Of a stretch of 64,000 nt of DNA, positions 25,336 to 34,607 are shown piece by piece (within the stretch, counting starts at the first letter, position 1; the number at the start of each line of letters is the position of its first letter). A model generated the notes under the pieces. It was not told where the DNA came from and ran no database searches. It saw only the letters and a list, made by a program, of their open reading frames with translations. The stretch lies in the NCBI RefSeq assembly GCF_038595055.1, contig NZ_CP152002.1, positions 1,594,501 to 1,658,500 of the forward strand. The letters are read 5' to 3'. The translations under genes were made by a program, and so were the position numbers. Source of the DNA: Paenibacillus sp. FSL R7-0345. GTDB taxonomy: Bacteria; Bacillota; Bacilli; Paenibacillales; Paenibacillaceae.

Positions 25336-27360
25336 ATGATTGATGAGAGGCTTCCGAAGATTTGGTATGGTGGGGATTATAATCCTGAGCAGTGGGACGA
25401 GGCTACGATGGAAGAGGACATCCGGATGTTTAAGCTTGCCGGCATTGATCTTGCAACCGTTAATGTCTTCTCATGGGCTAAATCGCAGCCAGATGAGAAT
25501 ACCTATCAGTTTGAATGGCTTGATCGTATTATGGACCGACTTTCTGAAGCTAATATTTCAGTGTGCCTGGCTACCAGTACAGCTGCACATCCTGCATGGA
25601 TGGCGAGAAAATATCCGGATGTTCTGCGGGTGACGTTTGATGGACGCAAAAAGAAATATGGCAGCAGACATAACTCCTGTCCGAACAGTCCTACGTATCG
25701 CCACTATTCGCATGAAATGGCTAAAAGATTAGCAGATCGATATCAGAATCATCCTGCGCTTGTGGCTTGGCATGTATCGAATGAATATAACGGCTATTGT
25801 TATTGCGATAATTGTGAACGCGAATTCCGTAATTGGCTGCAGAAGCGTTATGGTACCTTGGAGAAGCTGAATACAGTATGGTATACCAGCTTTTGGGGTC
25901 ATACCTTTTATGATTGGGAGGATATTGTTGCTCCTAGCGGATTAAGTGAAGAGCAGCCAGGCAATAAATCTTATTTCCAGACGATTTCGCTGGATTATCG
26001 CCGTTTCCAATCAGATAGTCTATTAGAATGTTATCTGATTGAATATGAGGAATTGAAACGTGTGACTCCGAAAATTCAAATAACAACGAATCTAATGGGA
26101 ACCTATTACGGCTTGGATTATTTTAAATGGGCGAAGCACTTGGATATCGTGTCTTGGGATAACTATCCTTCTATTGATACTCCGCCAAGCCATACCTCGA
26201 TGTCACATGATTTAATGCGCGGTTTAAAGAGTGGTCAACCATTTATGCTGATGGAGCAGACACCAAGCCAGCAGAACTGGCAGGCTTACAATGCGCTGAA
26301 ACGCCCAGGTGTGCTGCGGCTTTGGAGTTATCAGGCGGTTGCACACGGTGCCGATACATTATTATACTTTCAATTGCGACGTTCGATCGCAAATTGCGAG
26401 AAGTATCATGGGGCAGTGATTGAACATGCTGGACATGAACATACGCGCGTGTTTAGAGAGAGTGCGGAGATTGGTAGAGAGCTGCAAGTATTGTCTGATC
26501 ACATCCTGGATTCACGGCTATCCTCAAAAGTTGGGATTATATATGATTGGGAGAATCGCTGGGCAATTGATTTATCCAGTGGTCCGAGTAAGCTGCTAGA
26601 TTACGTTAATGAGGTTCATAAGTTCTATGATGCCGCGTATCAGCTGCATATTCAGACTGACATGATTGGTGTCGAAGAAGATTTGAATGCATATGAGGTC
26701 GTAATTGCACCGGTTATGTACATGGTCAAGCCAGGCTTTGCTGAACGTGTTGAGCAATTCGTACAGCAAGGCGGTATATTCATTACAACCTACTTCAGCG
26801 GTATTGTCGATGAACAAGATAGGGTACAAGTAGGAGGATATCCAGGCGAGCTTCGTAAAGTGCTCGGAATCTGGGCTGAGGAGATAGATGCATTACTACC
26901 GGATCAGTTCAATCAAGTGGTGATTAACGATACAAAGGGGTATTTGCAAGGGGAATATCAGTGCAGCATACTCTGTGACCTCATTCATTCAGAAGGTGCG
27001 GAGGTCGTTGCAACCTATGGTTCCGATTTCTATGCCGGTATGCCATCCTTGACCGTGAACTCGTTCGGGAAGGGACAAGCCTGGTATGTCGCATCCAGCT
27101 GTGAGTCTCGATTACTACAGGACTTATTGCGAACGGTATTTGCAGAAAAGCAGATTACACCAGTGCTTGATGCACCAGCTGGTGTTGAGGTGACGAAGCG
27201 CAGCAAAGAGAATCAGAGCTTTATATTCGTGCTTAATCACAATCCAGAGCCCGCTGCGATTCCTCTGCAAGGAGAAGTGTACATTGATCTGCTAAGTCGC
27301 GAAACAAAAACTGGCGTGTGTGAGATACCTGGTCAAGGGGTTTGGATCCTCTCAGAATAA
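25336..27360 (+). CDS. GH42 beta-galactosidase
   Basis: This 674-residue intracellular enzyme starts at ATG 25336, with ggggagg about 8 nt upstream. The N-terminal GH42 barrel begins YGGDYNPEQWDE. The acid/base is the glutamate in WHVSNEYNGY (about 149), and the nucleophile is the glutamate in LMEQTPSQQNWQ (about 306). A cysteine cluster CYCDNCEREF next to the acid/base matches the zinc site of many GH42 members. Trimerisation and C-terminal domains complete the usual length. As the last gene of the operon it would release beta-linked galactose from the oligosaccharides processed by the lyase and GH88, implying a galactose- and uronate-containing substrate. Confidence 0.94.
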   Translation: MIDERLPKIWYGGDYNPEQWDEATMEEDIRMFKLAGIDLATVNVFSWAKSQPDENTYQFEWLDRIMDRLSEANISVCLATSTAAHPAWMARKYPDVLRVTFDGRKKKYGSRHNSCPNSPTYRHYSHEMAKRLADRYQNHPALVAWHVSNEYNGYCYCDNCEREFRNWLQKRYGTLEKLNTVWYTSFWGHTFYDWEDIVAPSGLSEEQPGNKSYFQTISLDYRRFQSDSLLECYLIEYEELKRVTPKIQITTNLMGTYYGLDYFKWAKHLDIVSWDNYPSIDTPPSHTSMSHDLMRGLKSGQPFMLMEQTPSQQNWQAYNALKRPGVLRLWSYQAVAHGADTLLYFQLRRSIANCEKYHGAVIEHAGHEHTRVFRESAEIGRELQVLSDHILDSRLSSKVGIIYDWENRWAIDLSSGPSKLLDYVNEVHKFYDAAYQLHIQTDMIGVEEDLNAYEVVIAPVMYMVKPGFAERVEQFVQQGGIFITTYFSGIVDEQDRVQVGGYPGELRKVLGIWAEEIDALLPDQFNQVVINDTKGYLQGEYQCSILCDLIHSEGAEVVATYGSDFYAGMPSLTVNSFGKGQAWYVASSCESRLLQDLLRTVFAEKQITPVLDAPAGVEVTKRSKENQSFIFVLNHNPEPAAIPLQGEVYIDLLSRETKTGVCEIPGQGVWILSE

Positions 27361-27371
27361 AGCAAAGAAAT

Positions 27372-27409
27372 AATAATCGGCTACTCATATAAATGAGTAG
27401 CCGATTATT
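27372..27409. terminator. Bidirectional terminator between GH42 and FAD oxidoreductase genes
   Basis: A 17-bp perfect inverted repeat (core taatcggctactcat at 27374-27388 and its complement at 27393-27407) has loop ataa and A/T runs on both sides. It serves the convergent genes on both strands. Confidence 0.92.
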
Positions 27410-27413
27410 TGAC

Positions 27414-29675
27414 TTAATAGACGCGAATCTCAATAATCTCTGCAGAGGGGCAACCGTTTGTAGCCTCGACGGTAATTCGGAGTTTGGTTACAGCAATCGA
27501 CTGCGCTAAGGTATGAATATGTTTTCGTTTATGATTGTTGGTCATATGCGCTAACAGTATCCATACACCATCAGAGCCCAAAGCTTCAAGCCGATAGCTC
27601 TTCACAAGCTCTGGAATGACTCTAAATGGTGTTGTGTGATGATGAAGATTAATTAGATCTTCATTTACGTCATCATTTAACGTGATATGGATTTGATCGA
27701 TCATGACAGGGCGAGGCTGATCTTGCCAGCTTAGTTCAAGGTAAGCTTCCTGCCCAGCTATTAGCGGCTCGGAGATCCATAGATGTGGAACACCATAAGG
27801 CCGGGCATAACCGTCAATAATATGATCTGGCGAATAGGCTTCTGTATCAGGATAAGCCCGGAAACAAAGCGGATGACGATCGAACGGATTACGGTTCCAT
27901 TGCAGTAGCGGTTGCTCTATATCACGGTCCTCGAGATCTGTTGATACAACATGACGTTGCAGCTTAGAGAATGAAAGTACTCCAGTTAGTGGTTCCCTTG
28001 AAGCATAAATGTTCAATGCAGGATTCTCTTTTATGATGATGAACAGGTTCTGTGGAACATCAGGTTTCCAAGGTAAGTCGATCGATACCCATTGTGTATC
28101 ACCCTTTACGATGCTTGTTGATCCAGTGATTTCAAGCTGATGCGGGATATAGTTCTCGGCTCTGCCAGTGCTCCAGCCTTGTATTTCGATGATTGTATCT
28201 GATGCTGAATCAACAAGCAGCTCAATACGTTGCAACTCAGGTGCTACAGGAATCAGTAATCCAATATCTGTAGTGAGCTGGTGGGCTTCAGCTTGTTGCT
28301 CGCAAGCAAGCTTGCGTAATGAGCTGGATGACGTGACCGTCGCGGTGCGGGCTTTATCTTGCTCATCAATATTCCGTACTCCTATCAGCGAAGCATCCTG
28401 GCGAAGTAAGGTTTGCTGAAGCTCTGTAACATGCTGTTCGGCGATGCTTCGTGGTGTGATCCGATGCTGCACTGCCAGTGCGGCTCCGGTTCCCGCTGCT
28501 TCGCCAATGACGGCACATGTTGCCATAACTCTTGTTGTTCCAAAGGCGACATGGGATGCACTGATATTACGGCCTGCAAAAAGCAAGTTGCTCACATTGG
28601 CAGAGTATAGTGAACGGAAGGGAAGATGGTAAATACCGTCAGGTTGCATATGTTTGGAGCCGGATTCGGTTGAATATACCCCTTGTGGTGGATGTAAATC
28701 AATGGACCAGCCACCAAAGGCGACACGGTCATTAAACTCACGTTGTGCGATAATATCGTTCTGGTTCAGCACATAATCGCCAACAAAACGGCGGTATTCC
28801 CGTTTGCCCGGCAAAGAGCCTATCCATTCTAAGGTCATGTTAGCAGCTTCGGGGAATTCCCCGGAATTTTTAATATAATCCCATATTCCATAGATAACAG
28901 CCCATAGCTCGTCGCGAATACGTTCATTATCATGCACAGTGTCTAATTCTCCACCCCATTCAATCCACCAATAGTGGCAACCCGAGGTTCCGCTCTTAAT
29001 GACGCGTTTCACAGGGATCGAGGTTGAGGTGATATCCTTGGCGAAGCTTGGTGCAACATAGGTAATGGGTTCACCAGCATCCTTAGTATAGAATAAAATC
29101 GTGCTGCCCAGCGTAATTTCATCGGCTTCGAGGGGGGCCCAGCTCTCGTTATATTCGTGTTGAGCTTCTCTCCCTAGTCGATATTGCGCACCTGCCAGAA
29201 AACCGATAAGTCCGTCTCCCGTACAATCGAGGAACATGTCGCTTTCAAATCGCAGTTGTCGTTCAGAGCCCATCATCCAGCCGCTTACTGAAGTGATCTC
29301 CGTTGATTCTGAGCATGCATTCGTCTCAACATCACGAACGTCAGTATTTAGGAACAGTTGGATATTAGGCTCTGCCCGAACCGCTTCTAAGATTGTTAAA
29401 TCCCAGATGTAGGGATTGCCTTCCGGATTGCGGTATTGATTTTCAATAAATAATTCACCCATGATGCCTGTTTCACGAGCATATCGATTATTACCATGAG
29501 CCGTTGCACCGCATACCCACACGCGAACCTCGCTACTAGAGTTACCACCCAGGACGGGACGATTATGAACTAGGGCCACCTGCTGTCCAAGTCGGGCTGC
29601 CGCGATTGCAGCACATACTCCGGCAAGACCGCCGCCAATAACGGTAACCTTTGAATGGATGGTTTCTTGTCTCAT
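27414..29675 (-). CDS. FAD-dependent oxidoreductase (FAD_oxidored family)
   Basis: This 753-residue protein starts at the ATG at 29675, which has aggagg 10 nt upstream, rather than at the open frame to 29726. The N-terminal Rossmann motif VTVIGGGLAGVCAAIAAARLG binds FAD and is followed by NRPVLGGNSSSEVRVWVCG. DCTGDGLIGFLAGA and NLLFAGRNISASHVAFGTTRVMATCAVIGEAAG are the other conserved FAD contacts of this family, which is common in Paenibacillus sugar loci. The C-terminal 250 residues are beta-rich, like a carbohydrate-binding accessory domain. There is no signal peptide. It may oxidise a sugar or a modified residue from the imported oligosaccharide; the substrate is unknown. It is divergent from an AraC regulator. 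Confidence 0.85.
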   Translation of the reverse strand: MRQETIHSKVTVIGGGLAGVCAAIAAARLGQQVALVHNRPVLGGNSSSEVRVWVCGATAHGNNRYARETGIMGELFIENQYRNPEGNPYIWDLTILEAVRAEPNIQLFLNTDVRDVETNACSESTEITSVSGWMMGSERQLRFESDMFLDCTGDGLIGFLAGAQYRLGREAQHEYNESWAPLEADEITLGSTILFYTKDAGEPITYVAPSFAKDITSTSIPVKRVIKSGTSGCHYWWIEWGGELDTVHDNERIRDELWAVIYGIWDYIKNSGEFPEAANMTLEWIGSLPGKREYRRFVGDYVLNQNDIIAQREFNDRVAFGGWSIDLHPPQGVYSTESGSKHMQPDGIYHLPFRSLYSANVSNLLFAGRNISASHVAFGTTRVMATCAVIGEAAGTGAALAVQHRITPRSIAEQHVTELQQTLLRQDASLIGVRNIDEQDKARTATVTSSSSLRKLACEQQAEAHQLTTDIGLLIPVAPELQRIELLVDSASDTIIEIQGWSTGRAENYIPHQLEITGSTSIVKGDTQWVSIDLPWKPDVPQNLFIIIKENPALNIYASREPLTGVLSFSKLQRHVVSTDLEDRDIEQPLLQWNRNPFDRHPLCFRAYPDTEAYSPDHIIDGYARPYGVPHLWISEPLIAGQEAYLELSWQDQPRPVMIDQIHITLNDDVNEDLINLHHHTTPFRVIPELVKSYRLEALGSDGVWILLAHMTNNHKRKHIHTLAQSIAVTKLRITVEATNGCPSAEIIEIRVY

Positions 29676-29801
29676 TGGTTGACTGACCTCCTGTATACTA
29701 AACAATAATTCTTTGTTTAATAACATTGTAAAGGAATGATGTCAGATTATTAATGCATGGAATTATCATGACCATATCCAAAATTACAAGGAGTGAACGA
29801 T

Positions 29802-30608
29802 ATGCTCGATGATATATTGGAATATGTTCCAACCGCTATTTCACACGAATATATGCAGCAAAAGCAAAAGTTCCTGTTACCATCTGACACCTATTCTGAT
29901 TGGGTACTTTTTGCAATCACTGAGGGCAAATTTAACTTTCGTATAGATGAAACGGAAGGCACAGCCGGCTTTGGGAATATCGTATTTTGCCCTCCGGGTA
30001 TCCTTTTCGAGCGCGAAGTGGTTGAGACCGTTTCATTCTTTTTCTATACTTTTGAGTGGAGAAAATGGAGTACTATTGTGAAGGAGTCTCTTCCATTTCC
30101 AATGGGTCCCATTACCTTTATAGATCATGATCGCTTGATCTCAACTTATACCTATATGAAGCGAGTGTCAGCGCTACTTAATAATGAGCAGCAACTGCAA
30201 TCCATAGAAATGTTATTCTCGGATTTATGGCATCAGTATTGGCTGCAAAAAAAAATGAGTGAGCAGGATTACCCCTTACGAAAGCCTTCCCCCTTAATGA
30301 TTCAGGCTAAAGAATGGCTTCAGCAAAATGCCTATCAGCCTGTCAAAATCAAATCATTTTCTTCACTAGTCAACATTTCACCAGTGCAACTAACCCGCCA
30401 GTTTCAATCAGCATTTGGGGTGACACCGCTTGAGTTTTTAACTTCCTTACGTATTGAACGAGCCAAGAAGCTACTTCTTGAAACGTATTTCAACCTGGAC
30501 GAAATTGCAGAGTTATGTGGGTATGAGAACGGATATTATTTAAGCCGATTGTTTTCGAAGAAGGTTCAGATCAGTCCATCAAAGTATCGGCTTATGTATC
30601 GGATTTGA
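29802..30608 (+). CDS. AraC-family transcriptional regulator
   Basis: This 268-residue regulator starts at ATG 29802, with aaggag 8 nt upstream. The N-terminal cupin-like ligand domain (about 20-130, with GFGNIVFCPPGILFERE) is followed by an AraC DNA-binding domain at about 170-266 (VKIKSFSSLVNISPVQLTRQFQ, NLDEIAELCGYENGYYLSRLFSK). It is divergent from the FAD oxidoreductase gene, its likely target. Confidence 0.9.
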   Translation: MLDDILEYVPTAISHEYMQQKQKFLLPSDTYSDWVLFAITEGKFNFRIDETEGTAGFGNIVFCPPGILFEREVVETVSFFFYTFEWRKWSTIVKESLPFPMGPITFIDHDRLISTYTYMKRVSALLNNEQQLQSIEMLFSDLWHQYWLQKKMSEQDYPLRKPSPLMIQAKEWLQQNAYQPVKIKSFSSLVNISPVQLTRQFQSAFGVTPLEFLTSLRIERAKKLLLETYFNLDEIAELCGYENGYYLSRLFSKKVQISPSKYRLMYRI

Positions 30609-30844
30609 ACAGAAGCGGCTTTCTTATGCGGCTGCATGCTTTTTTGAATACGGAGATATGAATCGAATTCTACAGCGGTACATGGGTGCTGTGACGAATA
30701 GCTATAAGCGGAAAGAGTACAATCCGGAACTTGATTGTTGACCGGCTTGGAGTCAGTGTGAATATTGATCCAGAGTTTATTCTTGAAGTAGATAAAAGCG
30801 GAATAAACTATTATTTAGATGAACTACCTGAGTGGGCACAATGA
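30607..30844 (+). pseudogene. Frameshifted remnant of an unrecognised gene
   Basis: Two adjoining frames read as one protein with a single-base shift near 30730: EQKRLSYAAACFFEYGDMNR... up to YKRKEYNPE, then LIVDRLGVSVNIDPEFILE... ending in LDELPEWAQ and a stop at 30842-30844. No start codon or ribosome site is evident and the family is not recognised. It is followed by a sigK fragment, the same order (debris, then sigK 3' end) as seen near 10850-11500. Confidence 0.5.
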
Positions 30845-30948
30845 TAGAGAATTACAAAAAAATACAACGTGAGATTGCGAAGGACTTAGGGATCTCGCGT
30901 AGTTATGTGTCGCGGATAGAGAAAAGGGCACTGATGAGGCTCTCTTGA
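30841..30948 (+). pseudogene. SigK region 4.2 remnant forming a 35-codon open frame
   Basis: The frame starts at ATG 30841, overlapping the stop of the previous remnant (ATGA). It encodes MIENYKKIQ followed by [19 protein letters not shown], the complete recognition helix-turn-helix of SigK, and ends at MRLS. Base identity to the intact sigK is high over the shared part (gatctcgcg and gtgtcgcggatagag are retained). No Shine-Dalgarno is visible, so it is most likely a scar. Confidence 0.7.
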
Positions 30949-30955
30949 ACCTTGT

Positions 30956-31351
30956 TCAAAATAAATAGGCCAAAACACTAATACCTCCGACCATCAATGC
31001 AATAATAAAGAGCCCGCCTCCCGTAATCACCACTGATTTTCTTTTTTGGGGGTCATCTGCTGTATTCTTATAAGCACTGATAAAGAATAGTGGTAACCCT
31101 AGGAAACCAAGCATAGCCCAATTCCCAATGGTCTCTCTTTGCTGATTAAATAAAGAATAATGTTCGAAAAATTTAATTAAACCAATCAGAATAGACATGC
31201 ACGCAATCAAAATCATACCTATTGACAGAAATAGATCGTATTTGCGCCGATTTTTTACGATATGAAATATAATTAGGAATGCTAATCCGATAGACAAAAA
31301 TAAATATAAAGGCAAAGGAAGACTGTTATAAAAGCTTATTATAGCGAACAC
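30956..31351 (-). CDS. Small four-helix membrane protein
   Basis: The 131-residue hydrophobic protein has about four membrane helices (PLPLYLFLSIGLAFLIIF, LFLSIGMILIACMSILIGLI, WAMLGFLGLPLFFIS, GGGLFIIALMVGGISVLAYLF). A charged loop DDPQKRKS precedes the last helix. The GTG start at 31351 directly abuts an aggag sequence, so the real start may be slightly internal. No family is recognised. It lies beside the sigK remnant, convergent with it, and resembles the hydrophobic immunity-type proteins of region 1 in kind only. Confidence 0.5.
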   Translation of the reverse strand: MFAIISFYNSLPLPLYLFLSIGLAFLIIFHIVKNRRKYDLFLSIGMILIACMSILIGLIKFFEHYSLFNQQRETIGNWAMLGFLGLPLFFISAYKNTADDPQKRKSVVITGGGLFIIALMVGGISVLAYLF

Positions 31352-31404
31352 TCCTAACTCTTAGCACGGATGGTGTAATTTATGGTTATTGTAATCTGTA
31401 ACGG

Positions 31405-31440
31405 CAAGAAAGGCCATCCCTTTTGGGACGGCCCTTCTTG
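31405..31440 (-). terminator. Probable terminator of the SLH amidase gene
   Basis: A 16-bp stem lies between 31405-31420 and 31425-31440 with loop tttt. Two A-C mismatches on the plus strand become G-U wobbles in minus-strand RNA, so the hairpin is intact only in transcripts of the amidase strand. There is no strong U-run. Confidence 0.55.
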
Positions 31441-31466
31441 TAAGTCTGCTTGTAATTGAACCTCTT

Positions 31467-34400
31467 TTACTTCACAGTCTCCAGCAACCTGGAAACAATC
31501 GTAGCAAACTCTGCTCTAGTAATATCTTTCTCAGGTTTAAATGTATTGTCAGCGTAGCCTGTAATAATATTATTGGATGCGAGTGCATCAATGGAAGCAT
31601 AATACCAGGCATTTTTTTGAACATCTGTGAAGGATGCATTTCCTGTACCAGTTAATTTAAACGCTCTAGTTATCAGCGCCGCTAATTCACTGCGGCTAAT
31701 CTTCTGGTCTGGACGGAAGCTTCCATCACTATATCCGTTCATCAAGCCTGACCCGGCAGCTGCACCAATAAAGGTATTTGCCCAATGCGTTGACGATACA
31801 TCTGTAAAGTTACTTGCTTGACCTTCAAGTCCCATGTGAGTTGCAATGACCTTAATGGCTTCGGCACGGGTCAATCCTGAATTCGGACGGAAAGTACCAT
31901 CGGCATAACCCGTCAGTAATCCCTTAGCAATGAGCGTGTCAATGCTTGCTTTTGCCCAATGATTCATTGTATCTGTGAAACTGACAACTTCCGGCTGAGG
32001 TGCTGGTGTTTCTATAGGTGTTGTTGTTGCTGGAGGAGTCACTGTGCCTGCTCCAGTACCTGGAGCCGGGTTAGTTGTTCCATTATCTACGCCTGGATCA
32101 GGATTAGTAGGGTTTGAAACGTATTGAAGTGCCGGAGCAAAGGTTGTAAGGATTCTGGCTTTACTTTGCTGCTCAAGTGCATAACCCATCCCGAGAATCT
32201 CCGCATCATCCCATGCTCTGCCAACAAGCTGCATAGAGATAGAATATCCGCTGTCATTCGTTCCTACAGGAACTACTACCGTAGGCAATCCGACAGTAGA
32301 CGTTAGTACGCCCGTTCCGCGGTCAGAGCTTAATTGGGAAGCCGCTGCGTCATTGTTGTATACGTCACTAATAAATCCCGCATAGACAACAGCATCCACT
32401 TTATTATCGTCCATCCACTGTTTGATAACTTCCTTATAGTCTGTTCTATACTTGATATAATCTTGAACCGCCTGTTCAGTCATACGAGTTGGAGTACTGT
32501 ATGCTCTTTGATTATAAATAAGCACCTTATCTGAAGCCAGTACACTTGCTCCATCAATGTAAGGGAAATCTTCATGAAGCTCAATGTAGCGTGCCCAGCC
32601 TTCAGTAGATCCATTAATGCCCGAAGGACGACTAGGACCTGATGGTACTGCAGACATTTCAACCATTGTTGCACCGGCTGCTTCAAGCTCTGAGAACTTA
32701 TCCATTACGGCTTGTCCGGTATCATCATCGGCAAATGTGGATACAAAGGATGCAGGAATATATCCGATTTTTTTACCTTGCAATGCATCAGAATCTAGTG
32801 ATTCCTTCCAGTCGGCCGGACGCTTATTATCAGCATCGGCAGTCACTGTAAAGATATCCTTTGGATCTGTACCCGTTGTAGCATTCAAAATAATAGCCAG
32901 GTCCGTTACGGTTTTGGCAATAGGGCCTGCATAATCCTGTCCCCAGGTGAGTGGCATTACACCAGTAACACTTGCTATACCGTCTGTACCACGGAAGTTA
33001 GTTAAGCTTGCGCCAGTAGATGGTGCATAAAGAGATACCCCTGTTTGTGATCCCATTGCCGCAGCTGCGAAATCAGCGGCGACAGACACGGCCGATCCTC
33101 CGCTGGAGCCAAACGATGTTTTGGATGGATATAGCGCATTCCATGTCTGCATCCATCCGCTTTCACTAAAGCTTCCGCTATTAGCAAACTCGGAGGTATT
33201 GGTCTTGCCAATAATAACAGCTCCAGCTTCTCTTAGTTTAGCAACCTGGAAGGCATCAGCATCAGGCTGCCAGCCTTCGAGAGCCTTTGTACCGCCTGTA
33301 GTCGGCATATCTTTGGTATCATATAGATCTTTAATGGCAATAGGAATCCCTAACAGATCCCCTTTTGCACCTTGCGCCCGGGCATCATCAGCAGCTTTTG
33401 CCTGGGTTAGCGCCGTTTCAGATACATGCAGGAAGGCATGTAATCCCATTTGACCTTCATCATAAGCTGTGATTCTATCTAAATACGCTTGAGTAATCTG
33501 GACAGAAGTCGTTTTACCGTTCATCATATCCTGCTGCATTTGTGCAATGGATTTATTCGTCACATCGTAAGGGGATGAAGTTACTAGTGCTTTGGCTGCA
33601 GGAGCATTTGGAATAACCAGGCTGTCTCCCGTATCAAGTCCCTCTATACCGGATATATCCCAGTTACTGATTGAACGAATTTGTGCGTTGGTTAATCCGG
33701 TCACATCCAGCTGACTATTAAGTCCATTAAGCCTAGTAACTAGATTGTTCAATCCTTCTTCGCCGGCTTCTCCAACTTGTACATAATGTACCAGGGATTT
33801 CGACTCGCCCGGCCCAATATCTAAGGTATTAATGAACCCGTAGAAATTCGCATCATTTCCGGATTTAGCTAAAGGTGTTGTGAATGGATCCTTTTGCTGA
33901 TTACCCAGACCGGTTAATCCACTATTAAATGGAGATGGAGAGCCAACCGCAATACCAAGTGGTTTATTGTTTCTAGCGCTGCTGTCTACTACAATCCATG
34001 AATCATCTGTGGTTACCTCCAGGTCATTGGAGTAGGTTGCCTTTACTACTGAAGCATTTGCCGCTGTACCATAGCCTAAAGAGCCACCGAAGGATACATC
34101 GACCTTTACAGCTTCCGTATTAACATTAGTGAATGTATCAAAGAATCTCGTTCTATTATTTTTTGTATCGACATACACCGCTCGAGTAACCGTTACATTT
34201 CCCAGGTTTACAGATTGAGTTGAAGTGAAAGTATTAACGCCATCGAATTTCAAGTCAAACCCGCGCATCATTTGACCATTCATCAGTGAAGCTGAAGCGG
34301 AGGAGACTTTAACAAAAATATTGCCGAAGCCTTGTACTTGTGTAGATCCGACTGTTCGTAAGCTTCCTGTGTCTAAGCTGGGAGCAAAAACATCGTGAAT

Positions 34401-34607
34401 CTCCCATACTGTGCCGCTTTCTGAAGTGACTCTAGTTAAAGCATCCGCTGTTTGGAACGGAATGACTCCGGAAGCCATGACGGATAACGCAATTGAAGTA
34501 GCAATGGTTTGCTTTTTGCTCCAATTATTTTTTGCCGGTAAAAAGTCAGGTGGAGTGGAGCCAGAATGATTTTTTTTAGTTTTACGCAGACGTTTAGACT
34601 TATTCAT
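31467..34607 (-). CDS. Surface-anchored amidase with three SLH domains
   Basis: This 1046-residue exported protein starts at ATG 34607, with aaaggag upstream. An unusually long basic N-region (MNKSKRLRKTKKNHSGSTPP) precedes the hydrophobic segment of the signal peptide (ATSIALSVMASGVIPF). Residues about 55-310 are a beta-rich domain I do not recognise. Residues about 345-830 are an amidase-signature domain with the catalytic lysine in IAIKDLYDTK (about 424), the first serine in SFGSSGGSAVSVAA (about 503) and the nucleophilic serine in TGVSLYAP (about 525). A Pro/Thr linker leads to three SLH repeats at about 872-1046 (HWAKASIDTLIAKGLLTGYADGTF and two more) that bind cell-wall pyruvylated polymer. 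It hydrolyses an unknown amide at the cell surface. Confidence 0.9.
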   Translation of the reverse strand: MNKSKRLRKTKKNHSGSTPPDFLPAKNNWSKKQTIATSIALSVMASGVIPFQTADALTRVTSESGTVWEIHDVFAPSLDTGSLRTVGSTQVQGFGNIFVKVSSASASLMNGQMMRGFDLKFDGVNTFTSTQSVNLGNVTVTRAVYVDTKNNRTRFFDTFTNVNTEAVKVDVSFGGSLGYGTAANASVVKATYSNDLEVTTDDSWIVVDSSARNNKPLGIAVGSPSPFNSGLTGLGNQQKDPFTTPLAKSGNDANFYGFINTLDIGPGESKSLVHYVQVGEAGEEGLNNLVTRLNGLNSQLDVTGLTNAQIRSISNWDISGIEGLDTGDSLVIPNAPAAKALVTSSPYDVTNKSIAQMQQDMMNGKTTSVQITQAYLDRITAYDEGQMGLHAFLHVSETALTQAKAADDARAQGAKGDLLGIPIAIKDLYDTKDMPTTGGTKALEGWQPDADAFQVAKLREAGAVIIGKTNTSEFANSGSFSESGWMQTWNALYPSKTSFGSSGGSAVSVAADFAAAAMGSQTGVSLYAPSTGASLTNFRGTDGIASVTGVMPLTWGQDYAGPIAKTVTDLAIILNATTGTDPKDIFTVTADADNKRPADWKESLDSDALQGKKIGYIPASFVSTFADDDTGQAVMDKFSELEAAGATMVEMSAVPSGPSRPSGINGSTEGWARYIELHEDFPYIDGASVLASDKVLIYNQRAYSTPTRMTEQAVQDYIKYRTDYKEVIKQWMDDNKVDAVVYAGFISDVYNNDAAASQLSSDRGTGVLTSTVGLPTVVVPVGTNDSGYSISMQLVGRAWDDAEILGMGYALEQQSKARILTTFAPALQYVSNPTNPDPGVDNGTTNPAPGTGAGTVTPPATTTPIETPAPQPEVVSFTDTMNHWAKASIDTLIAKGLLTGYADGTFRPNSGLTRAEAIKVIATHMGLEGQASNFTDVSSTHWANTFIGAAAGSGLMNGYSDGSFRPDQKISRSELAALITRAFKLTGTGNASFTDVQKNAWYYASIDALASNNIITGYADNTFKPEKDITRAEFATIVSRLLETVK

